A stretch of 64,000 nt of DNA from Chloroflexota bacterium (GTDB lineage: Bacteria; Chloroflexota; Anaerolineae; JAAYZQ01). This document shows, one piece after another, positions 27,796 through 36,730 of the stretch (positions are counted from its first letter, which is position 1; each line of letters begins with the position of its first letter). The notes below the pieces were generated by a model. That model made no database searches. It was not told where the DNA came from and saw only the letters and a program-made list of their open reading frames with translations. The stretch lies in the NCBI GenBank assembly GCA_018606645.1, contig JAGVRI010000001.1:62001-126000 (forward strand). Direction: 5' to 3'. The position numbers and the translations under genes are program-made.

Positions 27796-27853
27796 GGGAT
27801 GGCTTGCCAGAATCTTGTCGCACCCGATCCTCGCGTCACGGACGAGCCATCCC
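27796..27853 (+). other. long inverted repeat in the leader of the Fe-S/AOR operon
   Basis: GGGATGGCT (27796-27804) pairs perfectly with AGCCATCCC (27845-27853), enclosing 40 bases. The stem would form in the RNA about 90 bases before the Fe-S start codon. No known riboswitch could be matched by eye. The rest of the spacer 27587-27942 shows nothing else. Confidence 0.45.
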
Positions 27854-27942
27854 CCTGACGAGTTTAGACAGAACAACGCGGTCGCCGTTTTGAACCCGGT
27901 GAGCGTAAGTTTGCCAATTAACGTGGAGAGGAGACACGACGA

Positions 27943-28491
27943 ATGGTCGAGAAACGGCGCATCATCTACACCAGTCGCCCGTGGGAGGCAACCGGGCTGT
28001 GTAGCGGCTGCCGTCTGTGCGAGTTCTGGTGTTCGATGCACAACATGGGCGTCTTTAATCCCCTGCGCGCTCGCATTCGTGTCCTGGAGATGGGCACAGG
28101 GATCGACATTCCAGTGACCTGTCAGCAGTGCCAGGACCCGGCCTGCCAGGCAGCCTGCGCCTATGAAGCCATCTACTCGGACGCAAAACTGAATATTGTC
28201 CGCGTGGACCCGGATCGATGCACAGCCTGTGGGGAGTGTGTAGGGGCCTGTCCCTTTGGCATCATTACCTTGGACCCGGTGACGAATGTCGCCATGAAAT
28301 GTGAACTGTGCGGTGGGGATGAGCCCGCTTGTGTGACGGTATGCCCCTCGAAGGTCCTGGGCGCGTTAACGAACGAGCAGGTATCGGAATACAATCGTCG
28401 TCGCTATGCGGCCCTCCTGGCCTATGATGATGAGACACACCGCTACAAGCCCGGCGGAGAAGAACCGATCCTGAAAAAGCTGGAAAGGTAA
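27943..28491 (+). CDS. ferredoxin-like protein with four [4Fe-4S] clusters, AOR partner
   Basis: Electron-transfer protein of 182 residues of the DmsB/HycB-like family. Four cysteine groups can be seen: CSGCRLCEFWC, CQQCQDPACQAAC, CTACGECVGACP and CELCGGDEPACVTVCP, which interleave to hold four 4Fe-4S clusters. No signal peptide, so cytoplasmic. It ends 6 bases before the AOR gene, the usual arrangement in which this subunit carries electrons between the tungsten enzyme and ferredoxin or another acceptor. ATG is preceded by GGAGAGGAGA. Confidence 0.93.
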   Translation: MVEKRRIIYTSRPWEATGLCSGCRLCEFWCSMHNMGVFNPLRARIRVLEMGTGIDIPVTCQQCQDPACQAACAYEAIYSDAKLNIVRVDPDRCTACGECVGACPFGIITLDPVTNVAMKCELCGGDEPACVTVCPSKVLGALTNEQVSEYNRRRYAALLAYDDETHRYKPGGEEPILKKLER

Positions 28492-28497
28492 GAGGGG

Positions 28498-30435
28498 ATG
28501 ATGACCAAGAACAGTTATGCAGGCAAGATCCTGCGGGTAGACTTGACTTCTGGCGCCATCAAGATCGAACCCTTTGGCCCGGAGTATATCGATCGTTTCA
28601 TCGGCGGCCGTGGGGTGGCCTCCAAAGTGCTGTATGATGAAGTCCCGCCCGAAGTTGAGCCGTTCGATCCCGAGAACCGGCTGATCTTCAGCCCAGGGGC
28701 GTTGCACGGCACGGCCTCTCCGGCGGCCAGCCGCACTACTGTTGCCGCCAAATCGCCGTTAACCGGGATGCACGGCGATGGTCACTCAGGGGCCAACTGG
28801 GGCGGTGAACTGAAACGAGCTGGCTATGACCTGTTGATCATTCAGGGTCAGGCGGACAAGCCAGTCTATTTGTTCATCCATGATGATCACGTAGAGCTGC
28901 GAGATGCCTCAGGCCTGCGTGGTCTGCTCACTTCCCAGACCCATGCCCGTCTGCGCGACCTGACCGGCATTCCCGACTTGCGCACGGTGTCGATTGGTCC
29001 GGCGGGAGAGAACCGGGTCCGTCTGGCCGGTGTGTTCCACGATGGCTCGGATGAGGGTGTGAGCGCCCGTTGTGGTCTGGGGGCGGTAATGGGCGCCAAG
29101 AACCTCAAAGCCATTGCCACCCGAGGGACCCGCGACATTGGGGTGGCGGATCAACAGGCTTTTCGGGCTGCGTATCAAGAGTACCTGGACGTGATCGCGG
29201 TGGACCCCTATGTGCCGCCGGCGACCAAATACGGCACCTGCCGTTTCATGTTCCATCGGGTCAAATTCGGCATCCACGGTGCAGAGAACTGGCGCTATGG
29301 GGAGTATCCCTGGGAAACGTTGAGCCCAGAGATCTTTCGCGCCGATTACCAGGTCAAGGCCGGCGCGTGTGTCGCCTGTCCGGTGCGCTGCCGGCGCGAT
29401 TATCGCATCCGCTCCGGTCCGTATGCCGGGATCACGGCCAAACTGGAGTGGGAGACGATCGCCCGGTCCCTGACGTGCGGCATCACCGATCCGGAAGCGG
29501 TAATCGCCTGGTCCAACCTGTGCAACCATTATGGCCTGGACATCGAAGGCACGGGCGACACGGTCGCCTTTGCCATGGAGTGTTTCGAACACGGCTTGAT
29601 CACGGAAAAGGATACCGATGGTCTGGTCCTCCGGTTCGGCGACCCTCATGCCTTCCTGGAACTGACGCGGCGCATTGCCCTGCGCCAGGGTGATCTGGCA
29701 AATATCCTGGCCGAAGGGACCCGGCGAGCGGCGCAGCAGATCGGCCAGGGCAGCGAACGCTTTGCCATGAACGTCAAAGGGGGAGAGATGACGGCCGGCG
29801 ACCCACGCGGCATGCCGGTCCGGGCAGTGAGCTATGCGACTTCGACCCGTGGTAGCGATCATCTGCGCTCCAACCCCTATATCGAGGAGATCTGCACTGC
29901 CGAGGAAGCGCTCCAGTGGTTTGGCAGCGAAGAAGCGGCCGATCTCCGGGGCGGCGTCAAAGGTAAGGGGCGGATGCTCAAGTTCAGCGAGGATCTGGTG
30001 ACGATCGGCGATATCCTGGGGCTATGCAAGTTTGCCTATTATCGTTCGGCGACTTTGCCCTATCTGTATCGCAAGGGGGTGACCATCGCCACCAAGCTCT
30101 ACAACGCCTGCGCCGGGCGCCATCTGAGCGAGGAGGAGATGCTCCTGGCCGGCGAGCGAACCTTTAACGTGGAAAAGGCGTTCAACACCCGGTGCGGTGC
30201 CACTCGAGCCGATGATATAATCCCTGAGCGGTTCTTTACCGAACCGTTGCGCGGAGGTGGGCCTAGTGGCGGCATGGTTGTCGAGCGCGACAAGTTTGAG
30301 CAGATTTTGAATGAATACTATGAGGCCCGCCGCTTCGATGTCCAGACCGGCCTGCCGACCCGCGCCGGTCTGGAACGGCTCGGCTTGGGCGATATCGCCC
30401 ACGACCTGGCGACTCGAGGCAAATTGGTTGGCTAG
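28498..30435 (+). CDS. aor: tungsten-containing aldehyde:ferredoxin oxidoreductase
   Basis: Oxidises aldehydes to acids with tungsten-bispterin and one 4Fe-4S cluster; 645 residues, slightly longer than the archaeal prototype (about 605). The N-terminal domain starts YAGKILRVDLTSG and has FIGGRGVASKVLYDE. Cluster ligands are Cys291, Cys294 and Cys298 (CVACPVRC), with the fourth at Cys510 in DILGLCKF. Start may be ATG 28498 or the adjacent ATG 28501. Flanked by the Fe-S subunit upstream and a MoaD-like protein downstream. Substrates in this setting could be aldehydes from amino-acid breakdown, but specificity is not visible. Confidence 0.95.
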   Translation: MMTKNSYAGKILRVDLTSGAIKIEPFGPEYIDRFIGGRGVASKVLYDEVPPEVEPFDPENRLIFSPGALHGTASPAASRTTVAAKSPLTGMHGDGHSGANWGGELKRAGYDLLIIQGQADKPVYLFIHDDHVELRDASGLRGLLTSQTHARLRDLTGIPDLRTVSIGPAGENRVRLAGVFHDGSDEGVSARCGLGAVMGAKNLKAIATRGTRDIGVADQQAFRAAYQEYLDVIAVDPYVPPATKYGTCRFMFHRVKFGIHGAENWRYGEYPWETLSPEIFRADYQVKAGACVACPVRCRRDYRIRSGPYAGITAKLEWETIARSLTCGITDPEAVIAWSNLCNHYGLDIEGTGDTVAFAMECFEHGLITEKDTDGLVLRFGDPHAFLELTRRIALRQGDLANILAEGTRRAAQQIGQGSERFAMNVKGGEMTAGDPRGMPVRAVSYATSTRGSDHLRSNPYIEEICTAEEALQWFGSEEAADLRGGVKGKGRMLKFSEDLVTIGDILGLCKFAYYRSATLPYLYRKGVTIATKLYNACAGRHLSEEEMLLAGERTFNVEKAFNTRCGATRADDIIPERFFTEPLRGGGPSGGMVVERDKFEQILNEYYEARRFDVQTGLPTRAGLERLGLGDIAHDLATRGKLVG

Positions 30436-30508
30436 ACCCTTGTCAGAGCAGATCGAGGATACGCGCCCTCATTGTGTCCGAGTCGGAGGTGGTGAGCAGT
30501 CAGAGAGG

Positions 30509-30799
30509 ATGAGACTGAGAGTCAAGTTGTTTCCGCCGTTAAACAACACGGCCGGGCGGTCGCAGGTGACGGTGGAACTGAACGGCGAAGCGACCATTCA
30601 GCGCGTGATCGATGCGCTGGTGGCCGAATTCGGAACTCAGTTCCGCCAGCATCTGTACGACGATCGGGGTCAGATTGTGCCCGCCTGGTCAGTTTTTGTG
30701 AATGATCGACCGGTGCAACTGAACCGGCAGGAGAACCTGAACACCCCCGTCCACGACGGGGATGAGCTGGCCTTTATCCTGAACATCGCCGGGGGTTAG
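30509..30799 (+). CDS. MoaD/ThiS-like ubiquitin-fold sulfur carrier
   Basis: A 96-residue beta-grasp protein ending in the di-glycine tail (ILNIAGG) that is adenylated and thiocarboxylated in molybdopterin synthesis. Opening MRLRVKLFPPLNNTAG is MoaD-like. ATG 30509 is preferred; the open frame extends upstream but its N-terminus has no family similarity, and GGAGGTGG lies about 12 bases before this ATG. It is 73 bases after AOR and probably in its operon, suggesting a dedicated sulfur carrier for the tungsten cofactor. MoaE and other cofactor genes are not in the window. Confidence 0.85.
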   Translation: MRLRVKLFPPLNNTAGRSQVTVELNGEATIQRVIDALVAEFGTQFRQHLYDDRGQIVPAWSVFVNDRPVQLNRQENLNTPVHDGDELAFILNIAGG

Positions 30800-30859
30800 A
30801 CGGCTAACAAGTGCCATCGCGGGCCGTTTCGGCGCAAGACGGAGTGTGAGGAGGAACGG

Positions 30860-32167
30860 ATGGCGACGATCCATGTACCATACGGTGTGAAAGGCAAGAT
30901 CGACTTTGAAATCCCGGACAGGAACCTGGTGCTCGATACCGACGTGCCATTCCCGGATGAGATCCCTAACCTGGAGCAAGCAATCCTGAATGCTCTCGAT
31001 CATCCAGTCGCTGGGCCTCCCTTCTCCGAGCGGCTGGCCAAAGCAAGGAAGGTGATCATCCTTCAGGACAACTTTGCTCGACTGACCCCGGCCTACAAGA
31101 TCTTGCCTCCGATCCTTAGAAAGATCCGCGAGGCAGGCAAAGAGGTCGAGATCCTGGTGGCCAGCGGCCTGCTGCGCGAGATGAACGAGGCCGAACTGCA
31201 GCGCAAATTCGGCGAAGAAATCCTGAAATCAGGCATCCCCATCATCCAGAGCGTGGCCCGAGCTCGATGGGATTTCGAGTTTCTGGGGGTCACCAGCTAC
31301 GGTACCCCGATCCATGTACATCGGCGCCTTTTGCAGGCCGACCTCAGCCTAGCCGTAACCATGACCCAGGCCACTCTGTGGGGGTATGGCGGCGGAGGGA
31401 GCATGATCCTGCCCGGCGTCTCCTCCTACGAGACGATCGAATGGAACCACCGGCTGATGACCTGTCCCACCAGCGGGGTGGGCTATGAACCCCCTCTGAA
31501 CCGCCTTCGCGCCGATATCGAGGAGGCGTTGCTCATGTCCGGACTGGACATGTCCCTCTTGGCGATCTGTAACCCTCAGTTGGGGGTTATCGAGTTGACC
31601 GCGGGTGAGACGATTGCCGCCCATCGCGCTTCGGTCGCCAAGTACCGCAACTATTACGCCTTTGACCTGAACCAGATCCCGGGCGGCCAGCTTGACGTCG
31701 CCATCAGTGGCAGCTTCCCAGGAGACCGCTTTTTCGCCCACGCCTGTTGGCCCATTGCCAACCTGGATTACTTCGTCCGCGAGGGCGGGACGATCATCGT
31801 CGCCACGCCAGTTCCCGGCGGTCTGGCTCATTATAGCTATGCCAAAGATTACATGCCGCCCACACCTCAGGCCCTGGCCCGGCTCTACGAAGACGTCTTC
31901 TACGGCAAGCAAGAGCTGTGGCATGCCTGTCTGTGGATGCCAATCATCGAGGTCATGGCCAAAAAGAACGTGATCGTCGTGACCGAACCGGAACGCTTGC
32001 CCGACTTTGAGATCGTGCAGGTCCCGGCGGTGACCTCCATGGCCGAGGCCTGGCAGATCGTGCAGGAGCGCTACGGCGCGGACGTGAAGGTGGGCAACTT
32101 CCCCTACGGCAAGTGGATCGTCCCAGCGGAAATGCCCATCCGCGAGTTTGTCGGGAGACGGGCATAG
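30860..32167 (+). CDS. LarA-like (DUF2088) protein lacking canonical nickel-pincer residues
   Basis: A 435-residue member of the lactate racemase (LarA) superfamily, recognised by DNFARLTPAYKILPPIL near the start and ILPGVSSYETIEWNH in the middle. In LarA, a lysine in GGRKS carries the nickel-pincer cofactor; here the aligned stretch is GYGGGGSM, putting Ser181 in place of that lysine. The metal-ligand His in the upstream PH motif aligns with Ala, and the GTHR motif reads SGLLRE. The later His (WNH) remains. It may therefore be a hydrolase, isomerase or epimerase of other mechanism. Good GGAGGAAC before ATG. First gene of the catabolic run after a 60-base gap. Confidence 0.85.
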   Translation: MATIHVPYGVKGKIDFEIPDRNLVLDTDVPFPDEIPNLEQAILNALDHPVAGPPFSERLAKARKVIILQDNFARLTPAYKILPPILRKIREAGKEVEILVASGLLREMNEAELQRKFGEEILKSGIPIIQSVARARWDFEFLGVTSYGTPIHVHRRLLQADLSLAVTMTQATLWGYGGGGSMILPGVSSYETIEWNHRLMTCPTSGVGYEPPLNRLRADIEEALLMSGLDMSLLAICNPQLGVIELTAGETIAAHRASVAKYRNYYAFDLNQIPGGQLDVAISGSFPGDRFFAHACWPIANLDYFVREGGTIIVATPVPGGLAHYSYAKDYMPPTPQALARLYEDVFYGKQELWHACLWMPIIEVMAKKNVIVVTEPERLPDFEIVQVPAVTSMAEAWQIVQERYGADVKVGNFPYGKWIVPAEMPIREFVGRRA

Positions 32168-32210
32168 CGCGGTTCTTGGTTCGGAGAGAACGAGTTTCAG
32201 AAAGGAAGCG

Positions 32211-33098
32211 ATGAAGCTACGGTTTGATTCGAAAGTGCTGGGCCTGCTGGAGGGCGCGATTGACCTGCACATCCACTCGGCGCCGGATATCTACCCGCGC
32301 ATCCTGAACGACATCGAGTTGGCCCGCCTGGCGCAGGAGATGGGCATGCGGGCGATCGTGATCAAGAACCATTTTGACTCGACCGCAGGCCGGGCGCGGC
32401 TGGCCACCGACGAAACCGGCTTCCCGGTGTTTGGGGCAATTACGCTGAACCATTCCGTGGGCGGATTGAATCCCCACGCGGTGGATTTCGCGCTCAAGTT
32501 GGGTGCCAAGGTCGTCTGGCTGCCCACCCTCCATGCCCGTAAATTCCTGGAGAAGAAGGACCATGTCAAAAACCTGTCCCAGGCGTTGGGGGAGGGCATT
32601 GCGGGCATATCCCTGCTACGTGAGGACGGCAGTCTGAGAGAAGAGTTGTATCCGATCTTTGAACGGATCAAGCAATGGGACGCCATTCTGGCGACCGGGC
32701 ATATCAGTATCGAAGAGGCCCGCGTCGTGGTCCGCGAAGCGGCCGCGTGCGGGGTGAACAAGATCGTGGTCACCCACCCCTTGGCCAGTTTCCTCAATTA
32801 CAGCCTGGACGATATGAAAGAACTTCTCGACCTGGGCGCCACCTATCTGGAGCACGTCTACAACGACACCACTCGCCAGGTGGGTCATCCCATCCCGATC
32901 CGGGCGTTGTATGAGGGCATCCGGGCGGTGGGAGCCGAGCATTGCATCATGTCCACCGACTCGGGTCAGTGGCTGAACCCGATCCCGGTGCAACAATTCG
33001 GCATCTATATCCAGGACATGCTCAACCTGGGCCTGTCGGAACGGGAGATCCGACTGATGACATCGCTGAACCCGGCTCAGGCGTTGGGGATTGGGTAG
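32211..33098 (+). CDS. amidohydrolase-superfamily metal-dependent hydrolase
   Basis: TIM-barrel hydrolase-like protein of 295 residues. The opening DLHIHSAPDIYPR holds the HxH metal motif at the end of strand 1. Further candidate ligands follow in order: KNHFDS, ATGHIS, VTHPLAS and MSTDSGQW (the strand-8 Asp). The match is to small amidohydrolases of the DUF6282 kind rather than to a named enzyme. ATG 32211 is supported by AAAGGAAG; the open frame extends 63 bases upstream into larA-like sequence. In context it could open a ring, lactam or amide, but the substrate is unknown. Confidence 0.82.
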   Translation: MKLRFDSKVLGLLEGAIDLHIHSAPDIYPRILNDIELARLAQEMGMRAIVIKNHFDSTAGRARLATDETGFPVFGAITLNHSVGGLNPHAVDFALKLGAKVVWLPTLHARKFLEKKDHVKNLSQALGEGIAGISLLREDGSLREELYPIFERIKQWDAILATGHISIEEARVVVREAAACGVNKIVVTHPLASFLNYSLDDMKELLDLGATYLEHVYNDTTRQVGHPIPIRALYEGIRAVGAEHCIMSTDSGQWLNPIPVQQFGIYIQDMLNLGLSEREIRLMTSLNPAQALGIG

Positions 33099-33167
33099 GC
33101 GGGGAAGCAGCGGCCGGTGGACGGGCCTGCTGGGAACGGGAACGAGGGTTCCCTCGGAAGGAGAGGA

Positions 33168-34064
33168 ATGGAAAAGATCGGGTTTGTCGGATTGGGCCAG
33201 ATGGGCCGATGGATGGCCCTGAACATCCTCAAGGCCGGCTTTGAGCTGTGCGTCTATGACATTGTCCCCGAACCGGTGCAATTCCTGGTCGAGCAGGGGG
33301 CGCGGTCGGCAGCCAGCCTGCCCGAGTTGGCCGCCTGGGCCGATGGTGTGTTCCTGAGCCTGCCTAACACGGCCATCGTCGAGAAGGTTCTCTTTGGCGA
33401 GGGCGGTTTGGTCCATGGCGCCAGGCCGGGTCTCGTCGTCGTGGACCTGGGCACCACCAGCTACATCCCTACCCTTGACTTTGCCCGACGGTTGGCGGAA
33501 CGGGGGATCTCCTTTGCCGATGCGCCAGTGTCAGGGATGGAAGCGAGGGCCAAGGAGGGAACCCTCACGGTGATGATCGGCGGAGAGGAAGCAATTGTCG
33601 AGCGCGTCCGTCCGGTCCTGAACGCCATCGGCAACCAGATCGTCCCCATGGGTCCGGTCGGAAGCGGGCAACTGACCAAGCTGGTCAACCAGCTCCTGTT
33701 CAATGTGAGTTGTGCGGCGATTGCCGAGGTGTTACCCATGGCGGCCAAACTGGGTCTGGACCCGGAGAAGGTCCTACAGGTAGTCACTACCGGCACGGGA
33801 CGGAGCTTTGCCGCCGAGTTCTTTGGCCCCCGTATCCTGGAGAACAAGTTCGATGAAGGCTATCCCCTGAAGGATGCGTACAAGGACATGGTCAGCGCCG
33901 CCGAGATCTGCGCCCATAAACAGATCCCGTTGCCATTGGTCCATGCGGCGACGACGACCTATCAAATGGCTCTGGCGGAAGGCTATGGCAACGAGAACAA
34001 AGGGGCCATGATCAAAGTCTTTGAACGTCTCCTGGGCGTCCAGTTCCGGAAACGGAAATCGTAG
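33168..34064 (+). CDS. beta-hydroxyacid dehydrogenase (3-hydroxyisobutyrate dehydrogenase family)
   Basis: NAD(P)-dependent oxidoreductase of 298 residues. The Rossmann motif is KIGFVGLGQMGRWMALNIL. The substrate loop DAPVSGMEARAKEGTLTVMIGG is close to the family DAPVSGGxxGAxxGTL pattern, and the catalytic Lys is in SGQLTKLVNQLLF (GxGxxxKxxxN). Family members include tartronate semialdehyde reductase and the 2-(hydroxymethyl)glutarate dehydrogenase of nicotinate fermentation. ATG 33168 follows GGAAGGAGAGGA. Its placement between the amidohydrolase and the dehydratase fits oxidation or reduction of a short hydroxy acid or semialdehyde. Confidence 0.93.
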   Translation: MEKIGFVGLGQMGRWMALNILKAGFELCVYDIVPEPVQFLVEQGARSAASLPELAAWADGVFLSLPNTAIVEKVLFGEGGLVHGARPGLVVVDLGTTSYIPTLDFARRLAERGISFADAPVSGMEARAKEGTLTVMIGGEEAIVERVRPVLNAIGNQIVPMGPVGSGQLTKLVNQLLFNVSCAAIAEVLPMAAKLGLDPEKVLQVVTTGTGRSFAAEFFGPRILENKFDEGYPLKDAYKDMVSAAEICAHKQIPLPLVHAATTTYQMALAEGYGNENKGAMIKVFERLLGVQFRKRKS

Positions 34065-34088
34065 GGGCCGGGGTTGGAGGTGAGTTCA

Positions 34089-35741
34089 ATGACCAGGCAC
34101 CGGGGCAAGGTAGAGGACGTCACCGAAGCCTACTATCGCGGTCTGATGCACGCCGTAGGCTATCGCCGCTCGGACCTGGACAAGCCGCAGATCGCCATCG
34201 TCAACTCCTGGACCGATGTCAACCCGGGCCACCAGCCGCTCAAAGAGCTGGCTCAGCGGGTCAAGGAGGGAGTCTGGGCGGCGGGCGGCTCGCCGGGAGA
34301 GTTTATGGTGCCTGCGCCGTGCGATGGCATGGCCCAGGGACCGGGCATGCATTATATCCTGCCCCAGCGGGACCTGATCGCGGCATCGATCGAGGCCATG
34401 GTCCAGGCCCACGGCTTTGAGGGAATGGTCATGCTTGCCTCGTGTGACAAGATCCTGCCTGGAATGCTCATGGCTGCGGCCCGGCTGGACCTGCCTACCC
34501 TCTTTTTGACCGCAGGGGCAATGTTGCCCTATCAGCTTGGCGACCGGGTGGTGGTGACGTCGGACTTGAAAGAGGCGATCGGCAAGCGGCGCAGTGGCGA
34601 GATCGACCAGGAGACGTTCCTGGAATGGCAGGAGTGTTTCTGCGCCTCGCCCGGGACCTGCTCGATGATGGGTACGGCCAACAGCATGGGCTGCTTTGTG
34701 GAGGCGGTCGGCCTGGCTCCCTTTGGTTCGGCGACCATGCTCGCCTTTGACGCAGCCAAGCTCCGCCAGGCGCGCGATGTGGGGGAGCGGATCGTCGCCC
34801 TGGTCCGCGAGGGACGGACGGCGCGCGCTTATCTGACCGACAAAAGTCTGTCCAACGGGATCAAGTACCTTTCGGCGTCGGGCGGTTCCACCAATGCGGT
34901 GCTCCATCTGATGGCCCTGGCTTCTGTACTCGGGCTGGACCTGGACCTTGACCGCTTTCAGCAAGTCCAGGCCTCGGTGCCGCTCGTCGCCAAATTCAAA
35001 CCAGCTTCTCCCCTCAACCTGAACGATTACCATCGGGCCGGTGGGGTGCGGACCCTCCTGAAGGCCATCAGCGACTACCTGGACCTGGAGGTGCCAATCG
35101 CCATGGGGGGCACGCTGGCCGACTGGTTGATCCCGGCCCCACCTCCGGATGGGAGGGTGATCCGCCCTGCAGCGGAGCCGTTAGAGCCGGATGGCTGCTT
35201 TGCCATTCTGCGCGGCAACCTCGCTCCCGGCGGAGCCGTGGTCAAAAAGAGCGGCGTGGAGCCCAGGATGAAGGTTCACACCGGACCGGCCGTCGTGTTT
35301 GATTCTGAAGAGGAGGTCCGTGATTTTTTACTGACCAAAGAGGTTCGCCCGGGGTCGGTGCTGGTGGTGCGTTACGAAGGTCCCAAGGGAGGGCCGGGAA
35401 TGCGCGAGCTTTCGATCCCGGCCGCGATGCTGGTAGGAATGGGCCTCCACACCTCGGTGGCGATGGTCACCGACGGGCGTTTCTCCGGCGCGACGCGAGG
35501 GCCCTGCGTGGGCCATGTCTGCCCGGAGGCCTGGGAAGGAGGACCGCTGGCCTATGTGCAGGATGGCGACCTGATCGAGATCCACCTGCCGGAAAATCGC
35601 ATCCAGCTTCTCGTGCCGGAAGAAGAGTTGCGGCAACGAATGCAAAACCCGCCGGCGCGGCCCGATCATCCGGCTCCTGGGATGCTGGCCGCTTATCGGC
35701 AGAGGGTCAGCGGTGCCGATACCGGGGCGGTGTGGTTGTAG
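34089..35741 (+). CDS. IlvD/Edd-family dehydratase
   Basis: Iron-sulfur dehydratase of 550 residues that removes water from 2,3-dihydroxy or sugar acids to give 2-oxo acids. Cluster cysteines are expected in [18 protein letters not shown] and [12 protein letters not shown]. The C-terminal signature is [19 protein letters not shown] 34089 is chosen because GGAGGTGAG lies just upstream, whereas the open frame starts five codons earlier. No branched-chain biosynthesis genes accompany it, so a catabolic sugar-acid or hydroxy-acid substrate is more likely than dihydroxyisovalerate. The gap to the dehydrogenase is 24 bases. Confidence 0.92.
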   Translation: MTRHRGKVEDVTEAYYRGLMHAVGYRRSDLDKPQIAIVNSWTDVNPGHQPLKELAQRVKEGVWAAGGSPGEFMVPAPCDGMAQGPGMHYILPQRDLIAASIEAMVQAHGFEGMVMLASCDKILPGMLMAAARLDLPTLFLTAGAMLPYQLGDRVVVTSDLKEAIGKRRSGEIDQETFLEWQECFCASPGTCSMMGTANSMGCFVEAVGLAPFGSATMLAFDAAKLRQARDVGERIVALVREGRTARAYLTDKSLSNGIKYLSASGGSTNAVLHLMALASVLGLDLDLDRFQQVQASVPLVAKFKPASPLNLNDYHRAGGVRTLLKAISDYLDLEVPIAMGGTLADWLIPAPPPDGRVIRPAAEPLEPDGCFAILRGNLAPGGAVVKKSGVEPRMKVHTGPAVVFDSEEEVRDFLLTKEVRPGSVLVVRYEGPKGGPGMRELSIPAAMLVGMGLHTSVAMVTDGRFSGATRGPCVGHVCPEAWEGGPLAYVQDGDLIEIHLPENRIQLLVPEEELRQRMQNPPARPDHPAPGMLAAYRQRVSGADTGAVWL

Positions 35742-35866
35742 GCCGGATGGCAGCAAGCAGCACACAAGCGTTTGGGTCCATGGAAAGGGGGTGGTTGATG
35801 ACCAAGATGGTGCCTGAGGGCAGGCGATAGGCAGATTGTTCACCAAAACAAGGAGGTGTAAAACCT

Positions 35867-36715
35867 ATGGGTGAAACCGAGTTCTACAAAGCGAATAGTG
35901 TCAAGGAGGCCTGTGATCTGCTGGCCCAGTTTGGCGAACGGGCTACTCTCCTGGCCGGTGGAACCGACCTCATGGTCCTGGTGAACCGCAGACAGTTGAT
36001 CCCTGAGGTGCTGGTCTATATCGGCGAGTGCGGGTTGAACTATATCCGAGAAGAGGAGACCGGTCTGGTCATCGGCGCCGCCACTCCTCATGTCGAGATT
36101 GTCCGCTCCGAACTGGTGCAGAAAAAGGCCCCGCTGCTGGCCAAGGTGATCAGCACGATCGGCTCACCAGCGATCCAGAATCAAGGGACAATTGGGGGCA
36201 ACCTGGGCAACGCCTCGCCCGCCGCCGACTCGGCCGTCGCCCTCCTCGCCCTGGGAGCGAGCCTGAAACTGGTGGCCGCTGGCTGGGAGCGAACGGTCCC
36301 TGCCGCCGACTTTTTCGTCGGACCGGGGAAGACAGTGCTCAAGCCAGGCGAGATCATTCAGGAGATCATCATTCCCGAGGAGGCTGCGGAGTATAAGTGG
36401 GCGTTCCGCAAGATCGGCAAGCGGCGCGCCGATGTCTGCCCCACCGTCTCGGCCGCCGTGGCAGTCAAGACGGAAAACGGGCGCTGCAAGGCAGCCCGAA
36501 TCGCCCTTGGTTCGGTAGCGCCGACCCCTCTTCTGTCCAAAAAGGCGCCGGAGATGCTGGTCGGCAAGACCGTGGACGCGGCTCTGATCGCGGACGTTGC
36601 CAAAGCGGTGGCTGAGGAAACCGACCCGATTGATGACGTGCGAGCGACAGCCTGGTACCGGCGTCGGGCCAGCGAGGCGCTGGTCAAGGAACTGCTGAGT
36701 CAGGTGATCGGGTAG
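35867..36715 (+). CDS. molybdenum hydroxylase, FAD-binding medium subunit
   Basis: FAD subunit (282 residues) of the xanthine dehydrogenase/CO dehydrogenase family. The two FAD-binding motifs are LLAGGTDLMVL (about 27-37) and TIGGNLGNASPAADS (about 107-121). It passes electrons from the 2Fe-2S subunit onward to an acceptor. AAGGAGGTG precedes ATG, and the 2Fe-2S gene follows after 15 bases. Gene order (FAD, FeS, Mo part 1, Mo part 2) equals ndhF-ndhS-ndhL-ndhM of Eubacterium barkeri nicotinate dehydrogenase as I recall it. Confidence 0.94.
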   Translation: MGETEFYKANSVKEACDLLAQFGERATLLAGGTDLMVLVNRRQLIPEVLVYIGECGLNYIREEETGLVIGAATPHVEIVRSELVQKKAPLLAKVISTIGSPAIQNQGTIGGNLGNASPAADSAVALLALGASLKLVAAGWERTVPAADFFVGPGKTVLKPGEIIQEIIIPEEAAEYKWAFRKIGKRRADVCPTVSAAVAVKTENGRCKAARIALGSVAPTPLLSKKAPEMLVGKTVDAALIADVAKAVAEETDPIDDVRATAWYRRRASEALVKELLSQVIG

Positions 36716-36730
36716 AGGGAGGAAAGAACG

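Noticed and set aside
27849-27890. CTGACGAG in the AOR operon leader, resembling a hammerhead ribozyme core
   Set aside because: The second conserved block GAAA and a cleavage-site stem could not be found, so the match is fortuitous.
35798-35830. Ten-codon leader frame (MTKMVPEGRR) after AAAGGGGGTG, before the FAD subunit gene
   Set aside because: The ribosome site is good, but such a short frame occurs easily by chance and shows no attenuation hairpin.
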